In this document: positions 1 to 8,610 of the stretch, piece by piece
Layout of the letters: each line of letters begins with the position of its first letter
Numbering within the stretch: position 1 is the stretch's first letter
DNA from: Aliihoeflea aestuarii
Lineage (GTDB): Bacteria; Pseudomonadota; Alphaproteobacteria; Rhizobiales; Rhizobiaceae
Reading direction: 5' to 3'
NCBI RefSeq assembly: GCF_024105665.1
Contig: NZ_JAAAMK010000002.1
Span: 605,448 to 669,447 of the forward strand
DNA: 64,000 bases
Notes under the pieces: model-generated
What the model saw: only the letters and a program-made list of their open reading frames with translations
The model's database searches: none
What the model was told of the DNA's origin: nothing
Position numbers and translations under genes: made by a program

Positions 1-11
1 TGGGTGAAGAC

Positions 12-1268
12 TTGCTGATCGATGGACGAATACGAGGCATTCCGGTCGACCTGACATGTGAAGACGCCACCGATATAATCGGCCTGCGCCCAAGCGCCGG
101 GGAGACGGCATTTCCGGTACTCACAGTCTCACGCAGCGCGTTCGTGGCGAACGCGCGCGCCATGTTCGCATACGCCCGGGCGGCAGACGTCGATCTCGCC
201 CCTCACGCGAAGACACCCATGGCCCCGGAACTATGCGCTGATCTCGTTGAATCGGGAGCTTGGGGCTTGACCGTTGCCGATGCGCGGCAGGCCAGAGTAC
301 TTCTGGAAAGCGGCTTTCGGCGCATCGTCGTCGCGAACCAGATCGGCGGATTGCGCAGTGCAGAGCGTTTCGGGCGCATGTTGGGACATTATCGGAACGC
401 GGAAATTCTCGTCTTCGTCGACAGTATCACGGCGCTCGAATCGGTTGCCGCCGCAGGGCGTGAAGCTGAACTCGAAGTCGGCGTGTTGATCGAGGTAGGC
501 GGCGCACGAAGCGGGGCGCGCGATATCGACACGGTCCGCGAAATCGCAGCGCGCGCAGCCGCCACGCCAATGATCGAGCTTGCCGGCGTGTCCGCCTATG
601 AAGGAGCCTCGGCTCTTGCCGACCCGCAAGCCACTCGCGAGGCGATCGGCCGGCTTCACGAACTGGCGAGGCAGGCATTCGACCTAGTCCGCCAGATGCG
701 CCCCGCCGGCCGTCTCATCCTGTCATCGGGCGGCTCGTCATTTTTCGATCTAGTAGTGGATGATCTTGCCGGTCTCGTGCGTGCCGACAGCAATGCACGC
801 CTTCTGTTGCGCAGCGGCGCGATTTATTTCCACGATCACGGCGTCTACAAGCGCGGCTTGGCCGCGATGGACCATCGCGGCGGTTTCGAGCCTGCGGGCC
901 TGGGCCGTGCCGTCGACGCATTCACACCCGCGCTTCGACTATGGGCCGAAATTCTGTCGCGGCCGGAGCCGGGATTGGCGATCTGCGGCATGGGCATGCG
1001 CGACGTCTCGTTCGACCAGGACCTCCCCTGCCCGCTTTCGCTATGGCGCGACGGCGCATCGACCGACGTGTCCAGCACGGCGCGGGTTCGAAAGCTCAAC
1101 GATCAGCATGCCTTCATCGACATCGGCGAAGCGGCCGATTGGCAGGTCGGCGACATCATCGAATTCGGCATATCGCATCCCTGCACCAGTATCGACCGTT
1201 GGCGATCGATCTTCGAACTTGACGACAATGGCGCGGTGCGGCGCATCCTTCCAACATTTTTCGGCTAG
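12..1268 (+). CDS. PLP-dependent D-amino acid dehydratase/aldolase-like protein (alanine racemase N-terminal fold)
   Basis: Likely a cytosolic pyridoxal-phosphate enzyme of the D-threonine aldolase / D-serine dehydratase (DSD1) family, acting on a D-beta-hydroxy amino acid. The N-terminal part carries HAKT around residues 65-68, where K67 is the expected PLP-binding lysine. The C-terminal part carries QHAF and an HPC segment (H389, C391), matching the HxC zinc ligands of DSD-type enzymes. About 418 residues is normal for the family. The frame opens with TTG at 12, but no stop is seen between it and the window edge, so the true start may lie outside. It is followed 6 bases later by a polar amino-acid ABC transporter, and RidA lies in the same cluster. 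RidA disposes of the 2-aminoacrylate-type imines released by such dehydratases. The substrate is inferred, not shown. Confidence 0.75.
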   Translation: MLIDGRIRGIPVDLTCEDATDIIGLRPSAGETAFPVLTVSRSAFVANARAMFAYARAADVDLAPHAKTPMAPELCADLVESGAWGLTVADARQARVLLESGFRRIVVANQIGGLRSAERFGRMLGHYRNAEILVFVDSITALESVAAAGREAELEVGVLIEVGGARSGARDIDTVREIAARAAATPMIELAGVSAYEGASALADPQATREAIGRLHELARQAFDLVRQMRPAGRLILSSGGSSFFDLVVDDLAGLVRADSNARLLLRSGAIYFHDHGVYKRGLAAMDHRGGFEPAGLGRAVDAFTPALRLWAEILSRPEPGLAICGMGMRDVSFDQDLPCPLSLWRDGASTDVSSTARVRKLNDQHAFIDIGEAADWQVGDIIEFGISHPCTSIDRWRSIFELDDNGAVRRILPTFFG

Positions 1269-1274
1269 ATCGAC

Positions 1275-1943
1275 ATGGGAAATCTGAATTTTCGGCCGCT
1301 ATGGCGCTACGAGGATGCTTTCATCGAAGGTATCCTGAACACGCTGTGGCTGACCGTCATAGCGGCCGGTATCGGGCTGATCATCGCGATCGCATGTGCC
1401 GCGATCCTGCGTAGCGGGCCCAAACTGCTTCGCTATCCCGTCCTCGGCTACATCGAGTTGATCCGCAACACGCCACCGATCATTCAGATCTTCATCGTCT
1501 TCTTCGTGTTTCCCGGTTTTGGCATCAGGCTGCCGCCATTTACGGCAGCTTCCATAGCTTTGGCACTCTATTTCGGCGCATATGCTGCGGAAATCATACG
1601 CTCCGGCCTCGATTCAATTCCCCGCTCGCAGGTCGAAGCGGGTCATTGTCTCGGCATCAGCGGCTTTCAGGTGTTCATGCATGTCGTCCTGCCGCCGGCC
1701 TTGCGCAACATCTATCCCTCGATCACGAGCCAGTTCGTGCTTCTTCTTCTGGGCACGTCGATCGCCTCGCAGATTTCTGCGGAAGAACTCTTTCACACCG
1801 CAGGTGTGGTCGAGAGCAGGACGTTCCGCAGTTTTGAAATCTACGCCCTGATCGCCGGAATCTATGTCTGTCTGGTCATGGCTTTCCGTGTGTTTTTCGC
1901 CGCGCTCGGCCGTCTGGCCTTCCGCTGGCCGACACGGCGCTGA
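1275..1943 (+). CDS. Polar amino-acid ABC transporter permease (HisM/GlnP family), first subunit
   Basis: Inner-membrane subunit of an ABC importer for polar amino acids. The 222-residue protein has about five hydrophobic segments and the cytoplasmic coupling (EAA) loop at about residues 105-130, with the motif EAGHCLGIS that contacts the ATPase. It starts with ATG six bases after the preceding stop. The next gene follows after 14 bases, whose ribosome site AAGGAGG overlaps this gene's stop, so the two permeases are translationally close. It pairs with the second permease, the ATPase and the binding protein that follow, in the usual HisMQ-type heterodimer arrangement. The solute cannot be read from the sequence; context suggests an amino acid or N-acyl amino acid. 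Confidence 0.9.
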   Translation: MGNLNFRPLWRYEDAFIEGILNTLWLTVIAAGIGLIIAIACAAILRSGPKLLRYPVLGYIELIRNTPPIIQIFIVFFVFPGFGIRLPPFTAASIALALYFGAYAAEIIRSGLDSIPRSQVEAGHCLGISGFQVFMHVVLPPALRNIYPSITSQFVLLLLGTSIASQISAEELFHTAGVVESRTFRSFEIYALIAGIYVCLVMAFRVFFAALGRLAFRWPTRR

Positions 1944-1957
1944 AGGAGGTCACATCC

Positions 1958-2608
1958 ATGCGCTCCTTGTCAACGATCGATCTCATCGCCTTCGCGACCG
2001 GCCTGCAATATACGCTTCTGCTGGTTTTGATGGCTCTGGCCTTCGGCGCGCCGTTCGGCCTTTTCCTGGCGCTGTTGCGAACGGCGAATATGGCTGTGCT
2101 GCGTTGGGCCTCGGCACTCTTCCTTCAGGTCGTGCAAGCCGTTCCACTGCTTGCGCTTCTCATGTTCTTCTATTTCGGGCTTCCGGTCTTTCTGGGCATC
2201 CAGATACCCGCTCTGGCCGCCGTCACCGTCGCGTTCACCATCTACACGGCCGTCTTTCTCGGCGAGATCTGGCGAGGCGGCATCGAGGCGGTGAAGCAAA
2301 CGCAATGGGAGGCCGCCGCCTCGCTCGGCATCAGCCGCTGGCAGCAATTCCGCTACGTCATTGCCCCCCAAGCCTTCAAGATCGCCCTGCCGGCGACGGT
2401 CGGCTTCCTCGTTCAGCTCATCAAGGGAACGTCGCTCGCCGCTGTCGTCGGCTTCATCGAACTGACGCGAGCCGGGCAGCTAGCCAGTGCAGCCACCTTC
2501 CAGCCCCTTCTCGTCTATTCCGTCGTCGCAGCGATCTATTTCGCGATCTGCTTCCCCTTGACCCTTTGGTCGCGCAATCTGGAGACCCGTCTCAATGGCT
2601 CTCGTTGA
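1958..2608 (+). CDS. Polar amino-acid ABC transporter permease, second subunit
   Basis: Second inner-membrane subunit of the same importer (216 residues). It has typical hydrophobic segments and an EAA loop with EAAASLGIS about two thirds along the chain. A strong ribosome site (AAGGAGG) lies at a good distance before the ATG at 1958. Its 3' end overlaps the start of the ATPase gene by 14 bases, which implies coupled translation. The two permeases differ clearly in sequence, so they probably form a heterodimer. Confidence 0.9.
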   Translation: MRSLSTIDLIAFATGLQYTLLLVLMALAFGAPFGLFLALLRTANMAVLRWASALFLQVVQAVPLLALLMFFYFGLPVFLGIQIPALAAVTVAFTIYTAVFLGEIWRGGIEAVKQTQWEAAASLGISRWQQFRYVIAPQAFKIALPATVGFLVQLIKGTSLAAVVGFIELTRAGQLASAATFQPLLVYSVVAAIYFAICFPLTLWSRNLETRLNGSR

Positions 2609-3329
2609 AATCAACAACGTCCACAAATCCTTCGGCGCCGTGGAGGTGCTGAAGGACGTCTCCTTATCCGTCGAAGAGGGCGAGATCGTTACCATTATCG
2701 GCCGGTCTGGCTCCGGAAAATCGACGCTGCTGCGTTGCATCAATGCGCTCGAACCGATCAATTCGGGAAGGATCACGATCGAGGGCCAGCAAGTCGCCGC
2801 GGGCATGCGCAATCTGAAGGAACTGCGTCAGCGTGTCGGAATCGTCTTTCAGGCGTTCAACCTGTTTCCGCATCTGAAGGTCGAGCGCAATATCACGCTG
2901 GCTCCAACGCTGACCGGGCGCGTTTCGAAGCGTGAGGCGCGGGCGCTCGCCCTCGAATGCCTGACCAAGGTCGGGCTGGCCGAAAAAATAGACGCCTTCC
3001 CGGAACAGCTTTCCGGTGGACAGCAACAGCGTGTCGCGATCGCGCGGTGCCTGGCCATGCGCCCGCATCTGATGCTTTTCGACGAGGTCACGTCCGCACT
3101 CGATCCCGAACTCGTCGGCGAAGTGCTGAAAGTCATGGAAGACATGGCCCGGCAGGGCATGACCATGATCCTCGTCACGCACGAGATGAACTTCGCCCGC
3201 AATGTCGCGAGCAAGATCGTCTTCATGCATCAGGGCCGCGTCTGGGAAGAAGGCCCACCTTCGAAGCTTTTCACGAATCCGCAAACCCCGGAACTCAAGG
3301 CCTTTATCGGCTCGACCCGGCACAATTAA
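2595..3329 (+). CDS. Polar amino-acid ABC transporter ATP-binding protein (GlnQ/HisP type)
   Basis: Cytoplasmic ATPase that powers the importer. It shows Walker A GRSGSGKST near residue 35, a Q-loop (FQAFNLFPH), the signature LSGGQQQR, Walker B LMLFDEVTSALD and the H-loop LVTHEM. The length of 244 residues is standard for GlnQ/HisP proteins. The start overlaps the upstream permease by 14 bases. The binding-protein gene begins 28 bases downstream, so the order is permease, permease, ATPase, binding protein. Confidence 0.95.
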   Translation: MALVEINNVHKSFGAVEVLKDVSLSVEEGEIVTIIGRSGSGKSTLLRCINALEPINSGRITIEGQQVAAGMRNLKELRQRVGIVFQAFNLFPHLKVERNITLAPTLTGRVSKREARALALECLTKVGLAEKIDAFPEQLSGGQQQRVAIARCLAMRPHLMLFDEVTSALDPELVGEVLKVMEDMARQGMTMILVTHEMNFARNVASKIVFMHQGRVWEEGPPSKLFTNPQTPELKAFIGSTRHN

Positions 3330-3357
3330 ACCCAACTAAAACAAGGAGTGAGGATTG

Positions 3358-4155
3358 ATGTACGCTTTCAAATCGATGGTCGTGGCAGCCGCTTTCGGCA
3401 TGGCCGCGTCGCTCATGCAGCCGGGTCCGGCACACGCCGACAAGCTGCAGGACATTCTCAATTCCGGAACGGTTCGCATAGGCGTGTTGCTCGACGTCCC
3501 GCCATGGGGGTTTACCGATGAGGAAGGCCGTCCGTCGGGTCTCGATGTCGAAGTCGCCGCTCTCATGGCAGAAGAACTCGGCGTTGACCTTGAGCTTGTC
3601 CAGCTTACCGGCACCAACCGGATTCCCAGCCTTCTGGCGAACCAGGTCGATGTGATCATATCCGCCATTGGCGCAACCTCCGAACGGGCGCAGCAGGTCA
3701 TGTTCTCGCAGCCTTATGCGGCCGTCCAGCTGGGTGTCTACGGTCCGGCAAGCATCGAATCCACCGAGGACGTCTCCGATCTAGACGGTCGTCAGATCGC
3801 GGTTGCGCGCGGGACCACACTGGACCTTTGGCTGACTGACAACGCGCAGGGCGCCAACCTGGTCCGTTTCGAGGACGTGCCGTCGACGCTCGCCGCCTAT
3901 CTCGCTGGCCAGGCCGAAATGTTCGCCGAAAACAGCGCCATTGTCGTCAATGCCCAGAACGATCATCCCGGCGCGGAAATGGAACTGAAATTCACCATTC
4001 GCCAATCTCCCGCGCATGTGGGGATGCCGATGGGCGAACATAATCTGCTGCAATGGGTCAATACGTTCGTTTTCGCCAATAAGCTGAACGGGCGCCTGCC
4101 GGAATTGCAGGAGAAATGGTTCCGCGAGGAACAAGGCGTGTTGCCGGCGCTGTGA
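3358..4155 (+). CDS. ABC transporter substrate-binding protein, family 3 (polar amino acids)
   Basis: Periplasmic solute receptor of the importer (265 residues). It has a Sec signal peptide of about 28 residues ending in AHA, then the mature domain starting DKLQDILNSGTVRIGV, typical of SBP_bac_3 proteins. The chosen start is ATG 3358, preceded by AAGGAG nine bases upstream; a TTG one codon earlier is less likely. Coming last in the transporter operon is common for this family. The ligand is not predictable from sequence. The neighbouring PLP enzyme, RidA and deacylase suggest an amino-acid derivative. Confidence 0.9.
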   Translation: MYAFKSMVVAAAFGMAASLMQPGPAHADKLQDILNSGTVRIGVLLDVPPWGFTDEEGRPSGLDVEVAALMAEELGVDLELVQLTGTNRIPSLLANQVDVIISAIGATSERAQQVMFSQPYAAVQLGVYGPASIESTEDVSDLDGRQIAVARGTTLDLWLTDNAQGANLVRFEDVPSTLAAYLAGQAEMFAENSAIVVNAQNDHPGAEMELKFTIRQSPAHVGMPMGEHNLLQWVNTFVFANKLNGRLPELQEKWFREEQGVLPAL

Positions 4156-4315
4156 CGTCTATCGAGTGAAGCGATGGAGTTCTCATCGCTTCCGACTCGA
4201 AAAAACAAACGGGAGTGCCTTTGCTTCAACGACATGCGAAGGCACTTTCGCACGGGAAATCGAAGCGAAAACACATCACATTGTTCCGCTTCCGCAAAAT
4301 TCAGAAAGACAGAAC

Positions 4316-4663
4316 ATGAGTATCAAGCGTTATCAGGTCGGCTCGCGCATGAGCCAAGGCGTCGTTGCAAATGGCGTTTTGCACATCGCCGGACAGGTTC
4401 CAAATGACCGCAAGGCATCAATCGAGAACCAGACGAAGGACGTCCTGGCGAAAATCGACGCATTGCTTTCGGAGGCCGGGACCGACAAGTCCAAGCTCGT
4501 TGCCGTCAACGTGTTCTTGCCCAATATCGTCGATTTCGACGCGATGAATTCCGTCTACGACGCCTGGATCGATCCTGCCAATCCGCCTGCCCGCGCCTGC
4601 GTGGAAGCGCGCCTTGCCGATCCGGATCTGCGCGTCGAAATGACGGCGATGGCTCTCGTCTGA
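4316..4663 (+). CDS. RidA family enamine/imine deaminase
   Basis: A 115-residue cytosolic protein of the RidA (YjgF/UK114) family. These proteins hydrolyse reactive enamine/imine intermediates such as 2-aminoacrylate to 2-oxoacids and ammonia. The family-defining arginine (R93 in PPARACVEA) and the downstream glutamate (E109) are present, so it should be catalytically competent. The start is ATG 4316; in-frame upstream codons at 4166 have no support. A 160-base gap separates it from the binding-protein gene. Its place beside a DSD-type PLP enzyme fits clean-up of dehydratase products. Confidence 0.9.
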   Translation: MSIKRYQVGSRMSQGVVANGVLHIAGQVPNDRKASIENQTKDVLAKIDALLSEAGTDKSKLVAVNVFLPNIVDFDAMNSVYDAWIDPANPPARACVEARLADPDLRVEMTAMALV

Positions 4664-4715
4664 AAATACCCAATTCCGGGCGGCTGATGACGTCGCCCGT
4701 TCAAGGAATTCGCAT

Positions 4716-5720
4716 TTGCACACCGGTCTCTTCCATTCGATCGATTTCAATGCCGAGGGCCGTCAGGACGGCTTCCTCAGCATTCCGTTCTCGATCGATC
4801 GATCGCCCTATTTTCAGGTAAAAATCCCGATCGTCCGCATCAAGAACGGCAAGGGACCGCGCCTGCTTCTGATGGCCGGAAACCATGGCGACGAATATGA
4901 GGGCAACATAGCGCTGTCCCGCCTGTGCCGACGCCTCGATGCCGCCAGCATTCGCGGCGAGATCACGATCCTGCCTTTCGCGAATGCACCCGCCGTATTT
5001 GCCGCGAAGCGACGTTCTCCGCTCGACGGAGGAAATCTCAATCGTCTGTTTCCCGGCGATCCTGCCGGCAAGCCAAGCGCGCGGCTGGCGCATTTCCTCG
5101 AACACGAGCTTTTGCCACGCCACGACGTGTTCATGGATTTGCATTCGGGCGGAACCAGCATGGCGCACATGCCGATCGCGCTCATGGAGCGGCAGGGAAA
5201 CACCGAGCATTTCACCCGAATGCTCGACCTGATGCATGCGCTTGGACTGCCGTTCGGGTTTATTGCAGAAAACGGGCCGGACGCGCCAACCTCGCTCGGC
5301 GCCGCCGGGCGCGCTGGCGTGATCGGCCTGAGTGGGGAATTCGGCGGCGGCGGAACCGTCACGCCCCTTAGCATGCGCTCAACCATGGCAGCACTCGACA
5401 ACCTGCTGCATGCACTCGGCATCGTAAGCTCACCTGTACTTCTCGACCGCTTCGAGGTCGCCGAGATGCGCCTGCTGGCACTTACCAGTCACGATCAGGC
5501 CATCTATGCGACGCGACCGGGCTGGTACGAGCCTGCGCGTGACGTTGGTGAAGAGGTTCGCGCTGGCGACGTCGCGGGCTGGTATCATGATTTTACACGC
5601 CTGGATGCCGCGGAAGATGTCCTGCATTTCAGTTGCGACGGCGTCGTCCTGTCGCAACGTCTTCACACCATGTGCGAGGCTGGCGATTGCCTTGTCCAGG
5701 TCGCCGTACCATACAGTTGA
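4716..5720 (+). CDS. Zinc-dependent deacylase, succinylglutamate desuccinylase/aspartoacylase (M14-like) family
   Basis: Probable cytosolic zinc amidohydrolase that removes an acyl group from an N-acylated amino acid. The zinc-binding pattern is visible: GNHGDEYEG (H and E) near residue 53 and MDLHSGG around residue 140. The length of 334 residues fits the AstE/AspA and DoeB-like group. Resemblance to DoeB (N-acetyl-diaminobutyrate deacetylase) is plausible, but no ectoine hydrolase gene is present here. The likely start is TTG 4716, with AAGGA at 4703-4707. It lies 52 bases after ridA and 31 bases before the LacI gene on the same strand, so it belongs to the same catabolic unit. Confidence 0.8.
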   Translation: MHTGLFHSIDFNAEGRQDGFLSIPFSIDRSPYFQVKIPIVRIKNGKGPRLLLMAGNHGDEYEGNIALSRLCRRLDAASIRGEITILPFANAPAVFAAKRRSPLDGGNLNRLFPGDPAGKPSARLAHFLEHELLPRHDVFMDLHSGGTSMAHMPIALMERQGNTEHFTRMLDLMHALGLPFGFIAENGPDAPTSLGAAGRAGVIGLSGEFGGGGTVTPLSMRSTMAALDNLLHALGIVSSPVLLDRFEVAEMRLLALTSHDQAIYATRPGWYEPARDVGEEVRAGDVAGWYHDFTRLDAAEDVLHFSCDGVVLSQRLHTMCEAGDCLVQVAVPYS

Positions 5721-5751
5721 ATTGCATATCAGTTGAGGGAGAGAGCCCCGA

Positions 5752-6828
5752 ATGACGATTGGTTCTCCACCTTTCGCAGCAACGCTTGATCCGGTTTTGC
5801 GGGTCGGCACACGGATCGAGCAAACCGGCGCATCGTCGAAAAAGCGTGTGCGCATCGAGGAAGTCGCCCGGCTCGCGGGCGTTTCGCCAATCACCGTGTC
5901 CCGCGCCCTTCACAGTCCCCACATGGTCTCGGAAGCACGCCGGCTTCGCATCGACGAGGCCGTCACGCAAACCGGCTATGCTTCGAATCCGCATGCGCGG
6001 GCTCTGAAAAGCGGTCGATCGAATATCGTCGCAGCATTCCTGTCGACGCTTGCCAGCCAGCAATACACACAGGCAGCCGATGGTTGTGCGCGAGTGCTGG
6101 AAGATGCCGGATATCACATGGTGATGGGGCGTACCTTCTATTCCTATGCGCGCGAAACGCCGCTCATCCACGCCATCATGGATATGCGCCCGGCCGCCGC
6201 GTTCATCACCGGCGTCATGGAACTGGAGGAAAACCGCAGCTTCCTGCGCAATCTGAAGATCCCCATCGTGGAGAGCTGGGCCAACGCCTCGGATCCGATC
6301 GACATGCTCGCCGGTTTTTCCAACGTCGACGGGGTCACGCTGGTCATCGATCATCTGGCTGCTCGGGGCTATCGAAGGCTCGGCTTTCTTGGCCGTAACA
6401 GTGGTCGCGGACAAATCCGCCAGAATGCATTCGAGCAACTGGCCGCACAGCGTGGTCTCGAGATCGCCGGCACCCTCAGCGTTCCGAATGTGGCCGGAAT
6501 CGCAGACGGGCGCAGGGCATTTCGCCGGTTGATCGAGAGCGCATCGGGAATCGAGGCCGTTTTCTGCGCCAACGATCTTCTGGGAATCGGCGCCATGCTC
6601 GAAGCGAGGACGATGGGCCTCACGATGCCCGGCGACATCGCGATCGTCGGTTTCGGCGACAGCGACGTCGCCTCCGAGGTTCCTCCCGGCATGACGACCG
6701 TTTCCGTTGACGCCTACGCCCTCGGCGCGGCGGCCGGCGAGATGATCCTGACGCGCTTGAGCGGTGATCTGCCCGATGCCCCCAGCCGGATATTCCCGGT
6801 CACGCTCATCCAACGCGGATCATCCTGA
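5752..6828 (+). CDS. LacI family transcriptional regulator
   Basis: DNA-binding repressor of 358 residues. About 33 extra residues precede the LacI-type helix-turn-helix (VRIEEVARLAGVSPITVSRAL). A hinge and a periplasmic-binding-protein-like ligand domain follow and run to the end. The GntR-like subgroup of LacI proteins often controls sugar-acid or amino-acid derivative catabolism. It is codirectional with, and 31 bases after, the deacylase gene, so it is probably cotranscribed and controls the cluster from a promoter outside the left edge or in the 4156-4315 gap. The N-terminal extension could be shortened if translation starts downstream; no better ribosome site was seen. Confidence 0.88.
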   Translation: MTIGSPPFAATLDPVLRVGTRIEQTGASSKKRVRIEEVARLAGVSPITVSRALHSPHMVSEARRLRIDEAVTQTGYASNPHARALKSGRSNIVAAFLSTLASQQYTQAADGCARVLEDAGYHMVMGRTFYSYARETPLIHAIMDMRPAAAFITGVMELEENRSFLRNLKIPIVESWANASDPIDMLAGFSNVDGVTLVIDHLAARGYRRLGFLGRNSGRGQIRQNAFEQLAAQRGLEIAGTLSVPNVAGIADGRRAFRRLIESASGIEAVFCANDLLGIGAMLEARTMGLTMPGDIAIVGFGDSDVASEVPPGMTTVSVDAYALGAAAGEMILTRLSGDLPDAPSRIFPVTLIQRGSS

Positions 6829-7034
6829 GTGTGATTCGGGCGCACTGCCCTGACGATCCAAAACAGAACGAAAAGACCTCCAAAGAGACAGCCGCCAGAT
6901 AGAGGTGGTCCCGCCTGGTGAGACAGTTTGGCGGCTGGCTAAGGTGGATCGAGTTTGGAGCTTACGCCGCCTGTTGTCGAAAGCTCACGGTCAATGAGCA
7001 TGGGTCCTGCGATCCGGAGCGGGCATTTCCAAAT
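6829..7034. other. Convergent intergenic region, possible mobile-element relic
   Basis: This gap separates the LacI gene (plus) from the TPP-enzyme gene (minus). It contains an 8-bp inverted repeat AGCCGCCA (6890-6897) / TGGCGGCT (6929-6936), with GAGACAG repeated beside each arm. That looks like the decayed end of an insertion sequence, but no transposase remnant is readable. No U-rich terminator was recognised. Confidence 0.3.
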
Positions 7035-8588
7035 CTAGTCCATGACCGCTTCGATGAGGAAAGGTCCCTTGCGGCTGAAGCCGACATCCAGCAGTTTCGT
7101 AAACTCCTCGACCGTTGTCGCTCGCCCCGCTTCGACACCCATGCCGTTCGCCATCTTGCACCAGTCGAGATCGGGCTTATCGAGGTCGAGCATGCGCCGG
7201 GCGTTGACGCCGAAATCGTTGACGCCGACATTGCGCATCTCGCCCTGAAGGATCGCATAGGCACGGTTCGAATAGACGACGGTCAGAACGTCGAGGTTCT
7301 CGCGTGCCTGGGTCCACAATCCCTGTATCGTATACATGCCGCTGCCGTCGGCCTGCATGGCGACGATCTTGCGGTCGGGACAGGCGATGCCGGCACCGAC
7401 TGCAAGGGGAATGCCTTCGCCGATCGAGCCGCCAGTCAGCGGGATATGATCGTGCGGGTGAAGGCCGGGCGAAAGTGCGGCGAGCTTGCCACCCGATGTG
7501 ATGGATTCCTCGCAGATGATCGCGTTCTCGGGCAGGCGACGCGCGACCGCCAGCGCGATCGATTCGGCATTCAATGACCCGGTCGGCTCGGAAATCCCGG
7601 TCTGCGTAAAAGGGTTTGCAACGAAGGCGGCATTGGACGCGACGCCTAACTCATCTGCAAGCGCAGCAAGACTTGCCGCCAGGTCGTGCTCGTGACCGGC
7701 CATCTCGATCACCTCGCAGGCCGGATCCAGGATCGTGCTCGGCTTGCCCGGATAGGCAAAAAACGCGACGGGTTGCTTGCCGCCCAGGCAGATCGCAACC
7801 TCGAACTCCTTGAGCGTCGCGACGGCGATGTCGACATTGTAGGGAACGGGACGTGCCGCAACCCGGCCCGCGCCGCGCTGGGTGCGATCCGACGTTTGCG
7901 AGAAGAGCGCCGCGCCGGTCGCTGCCGAAATCCGCCCTGCGGTCTCCAGCGCATCTGCCCGCAATGCCTTGCCGGCAAGGATGAGTACGGCACGCTTGCC
8001 GCTCTTCAGCGTCTTTGCAGCGGCAAGAACCACATCCGCATCGGCGACGGGACGACGAGGGATGGCAACCGGCGACGGGACCTCATGCACGATCTCGCCC
8101 CAGGCGGCATCGGCCGGCAGGATCATGGTCGACACGCCGCGATTCATGAGCGAAGCGACATAGCCTTCCTCGGTGACGCGGCGAACCTCCTCGGCGGCAT
8201 TTGCTCGCCCAACCCAGTGAGACATCGGCCGCGCGAGGCTTTCGATATCGCTTGTCAAAGGCGCATCATGCGCGACGTGATAGGTCGCGTGATCGCCCAC
8301 GACGTTGAGGACAGGCGTGCGGGCGCGTCGTGCATTGTGCAGATTGGCCAGACCGTTGGCGAGGCCGGGGCCGGTGTGCAGAAGCGTCACGGCGGGCTTG
8401 TCGGCCATGCGCGCATAGCCGTCAGCCGCGCCGGTGACGACGCCCTCGAAAAGGCCAAGTACGCACCGCATCTGCGGCTTGCGATCGAGCGCGGCAACGA
8501 AATGCATCTCCGAAGTACCCGGATTGGCGAAACAGACGTCGACGCCGTTGACCAGCAGTGTATCGCACAGAATATCGGCGCCGTTCAT
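7035..8588 (-). CDS. Thiamine-diphosphate-dependent decarboxylase/acetolactate synthase-like enzyme
   Basis: A 517-residue TPP enzyme of the acetolactate synthase / benzoylformate decarboxylase superfamily, probably acting on a 2-oxoacid in the cytosol. The N-terminal PYR domain has the catalytic glutamate context GLFEGVVTGAADGYARM. The C-terminal PP domain has ADGSGMYTIQGLW at about residue 413, where most relatives have GDG, and SNRAYAI in place of the NN end of the motif. The start at 8588 is supported by AAAGGAGAG upstream; an in-frame extension to 8729 has no support. The stop of the aldehyde dehydrogenase gene lies 22 bases upstream of this start, so both are cotranscribed (dehydrogenase first). 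The product of this enzyme may feed that dehydrogenase. Confidence 0.8.
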   Translation of the reverse strand: MNGADILCDTLLVNGVDVCFANPGTSEMHFVAALDRKPQMRCVLGLFEGVVTGAADGYARMADKPAVTLLHTGPGLANGLANLHNARRARTPVLNVVGDHATYHVAHDAPLTSDIESLARPMSHWVGRANAAEEVRRVTEEGYVASLMNRGVSTMILPADAAWGEIVHEVPSPVAIPRRPVADADVVLAAAKTLKSGKRAVLILAGKALRADALETAGRISAATGAALFSQTSDRTQRGAGRVAARPVPYNVDIAVATLKEFEVAICLGGKQPVAFFAYPGKPSTILDPACEVIEMAGHEHDLAASLAALADELGVASNAAFVANPFTQTGISEPTGSLNAESIALAVARRLPENAIICEESITSGGKLAALSPGLHPHDHIPLTGGSIGEGIPLAVGAGIACPDRKIVAMQADGSGMYTIQGLWTQARENLDVLTVVYSNRAYAILQGEMRNVGVNDFGVNARRMLDLDKPDLDWCKMANGMGVEAGRATTVEEFTKLLDVGFSRKGPFLIEAVMD

Positions 8589-8610
8589 AGACGCTCTCCT
8601 TTTCCTATCG

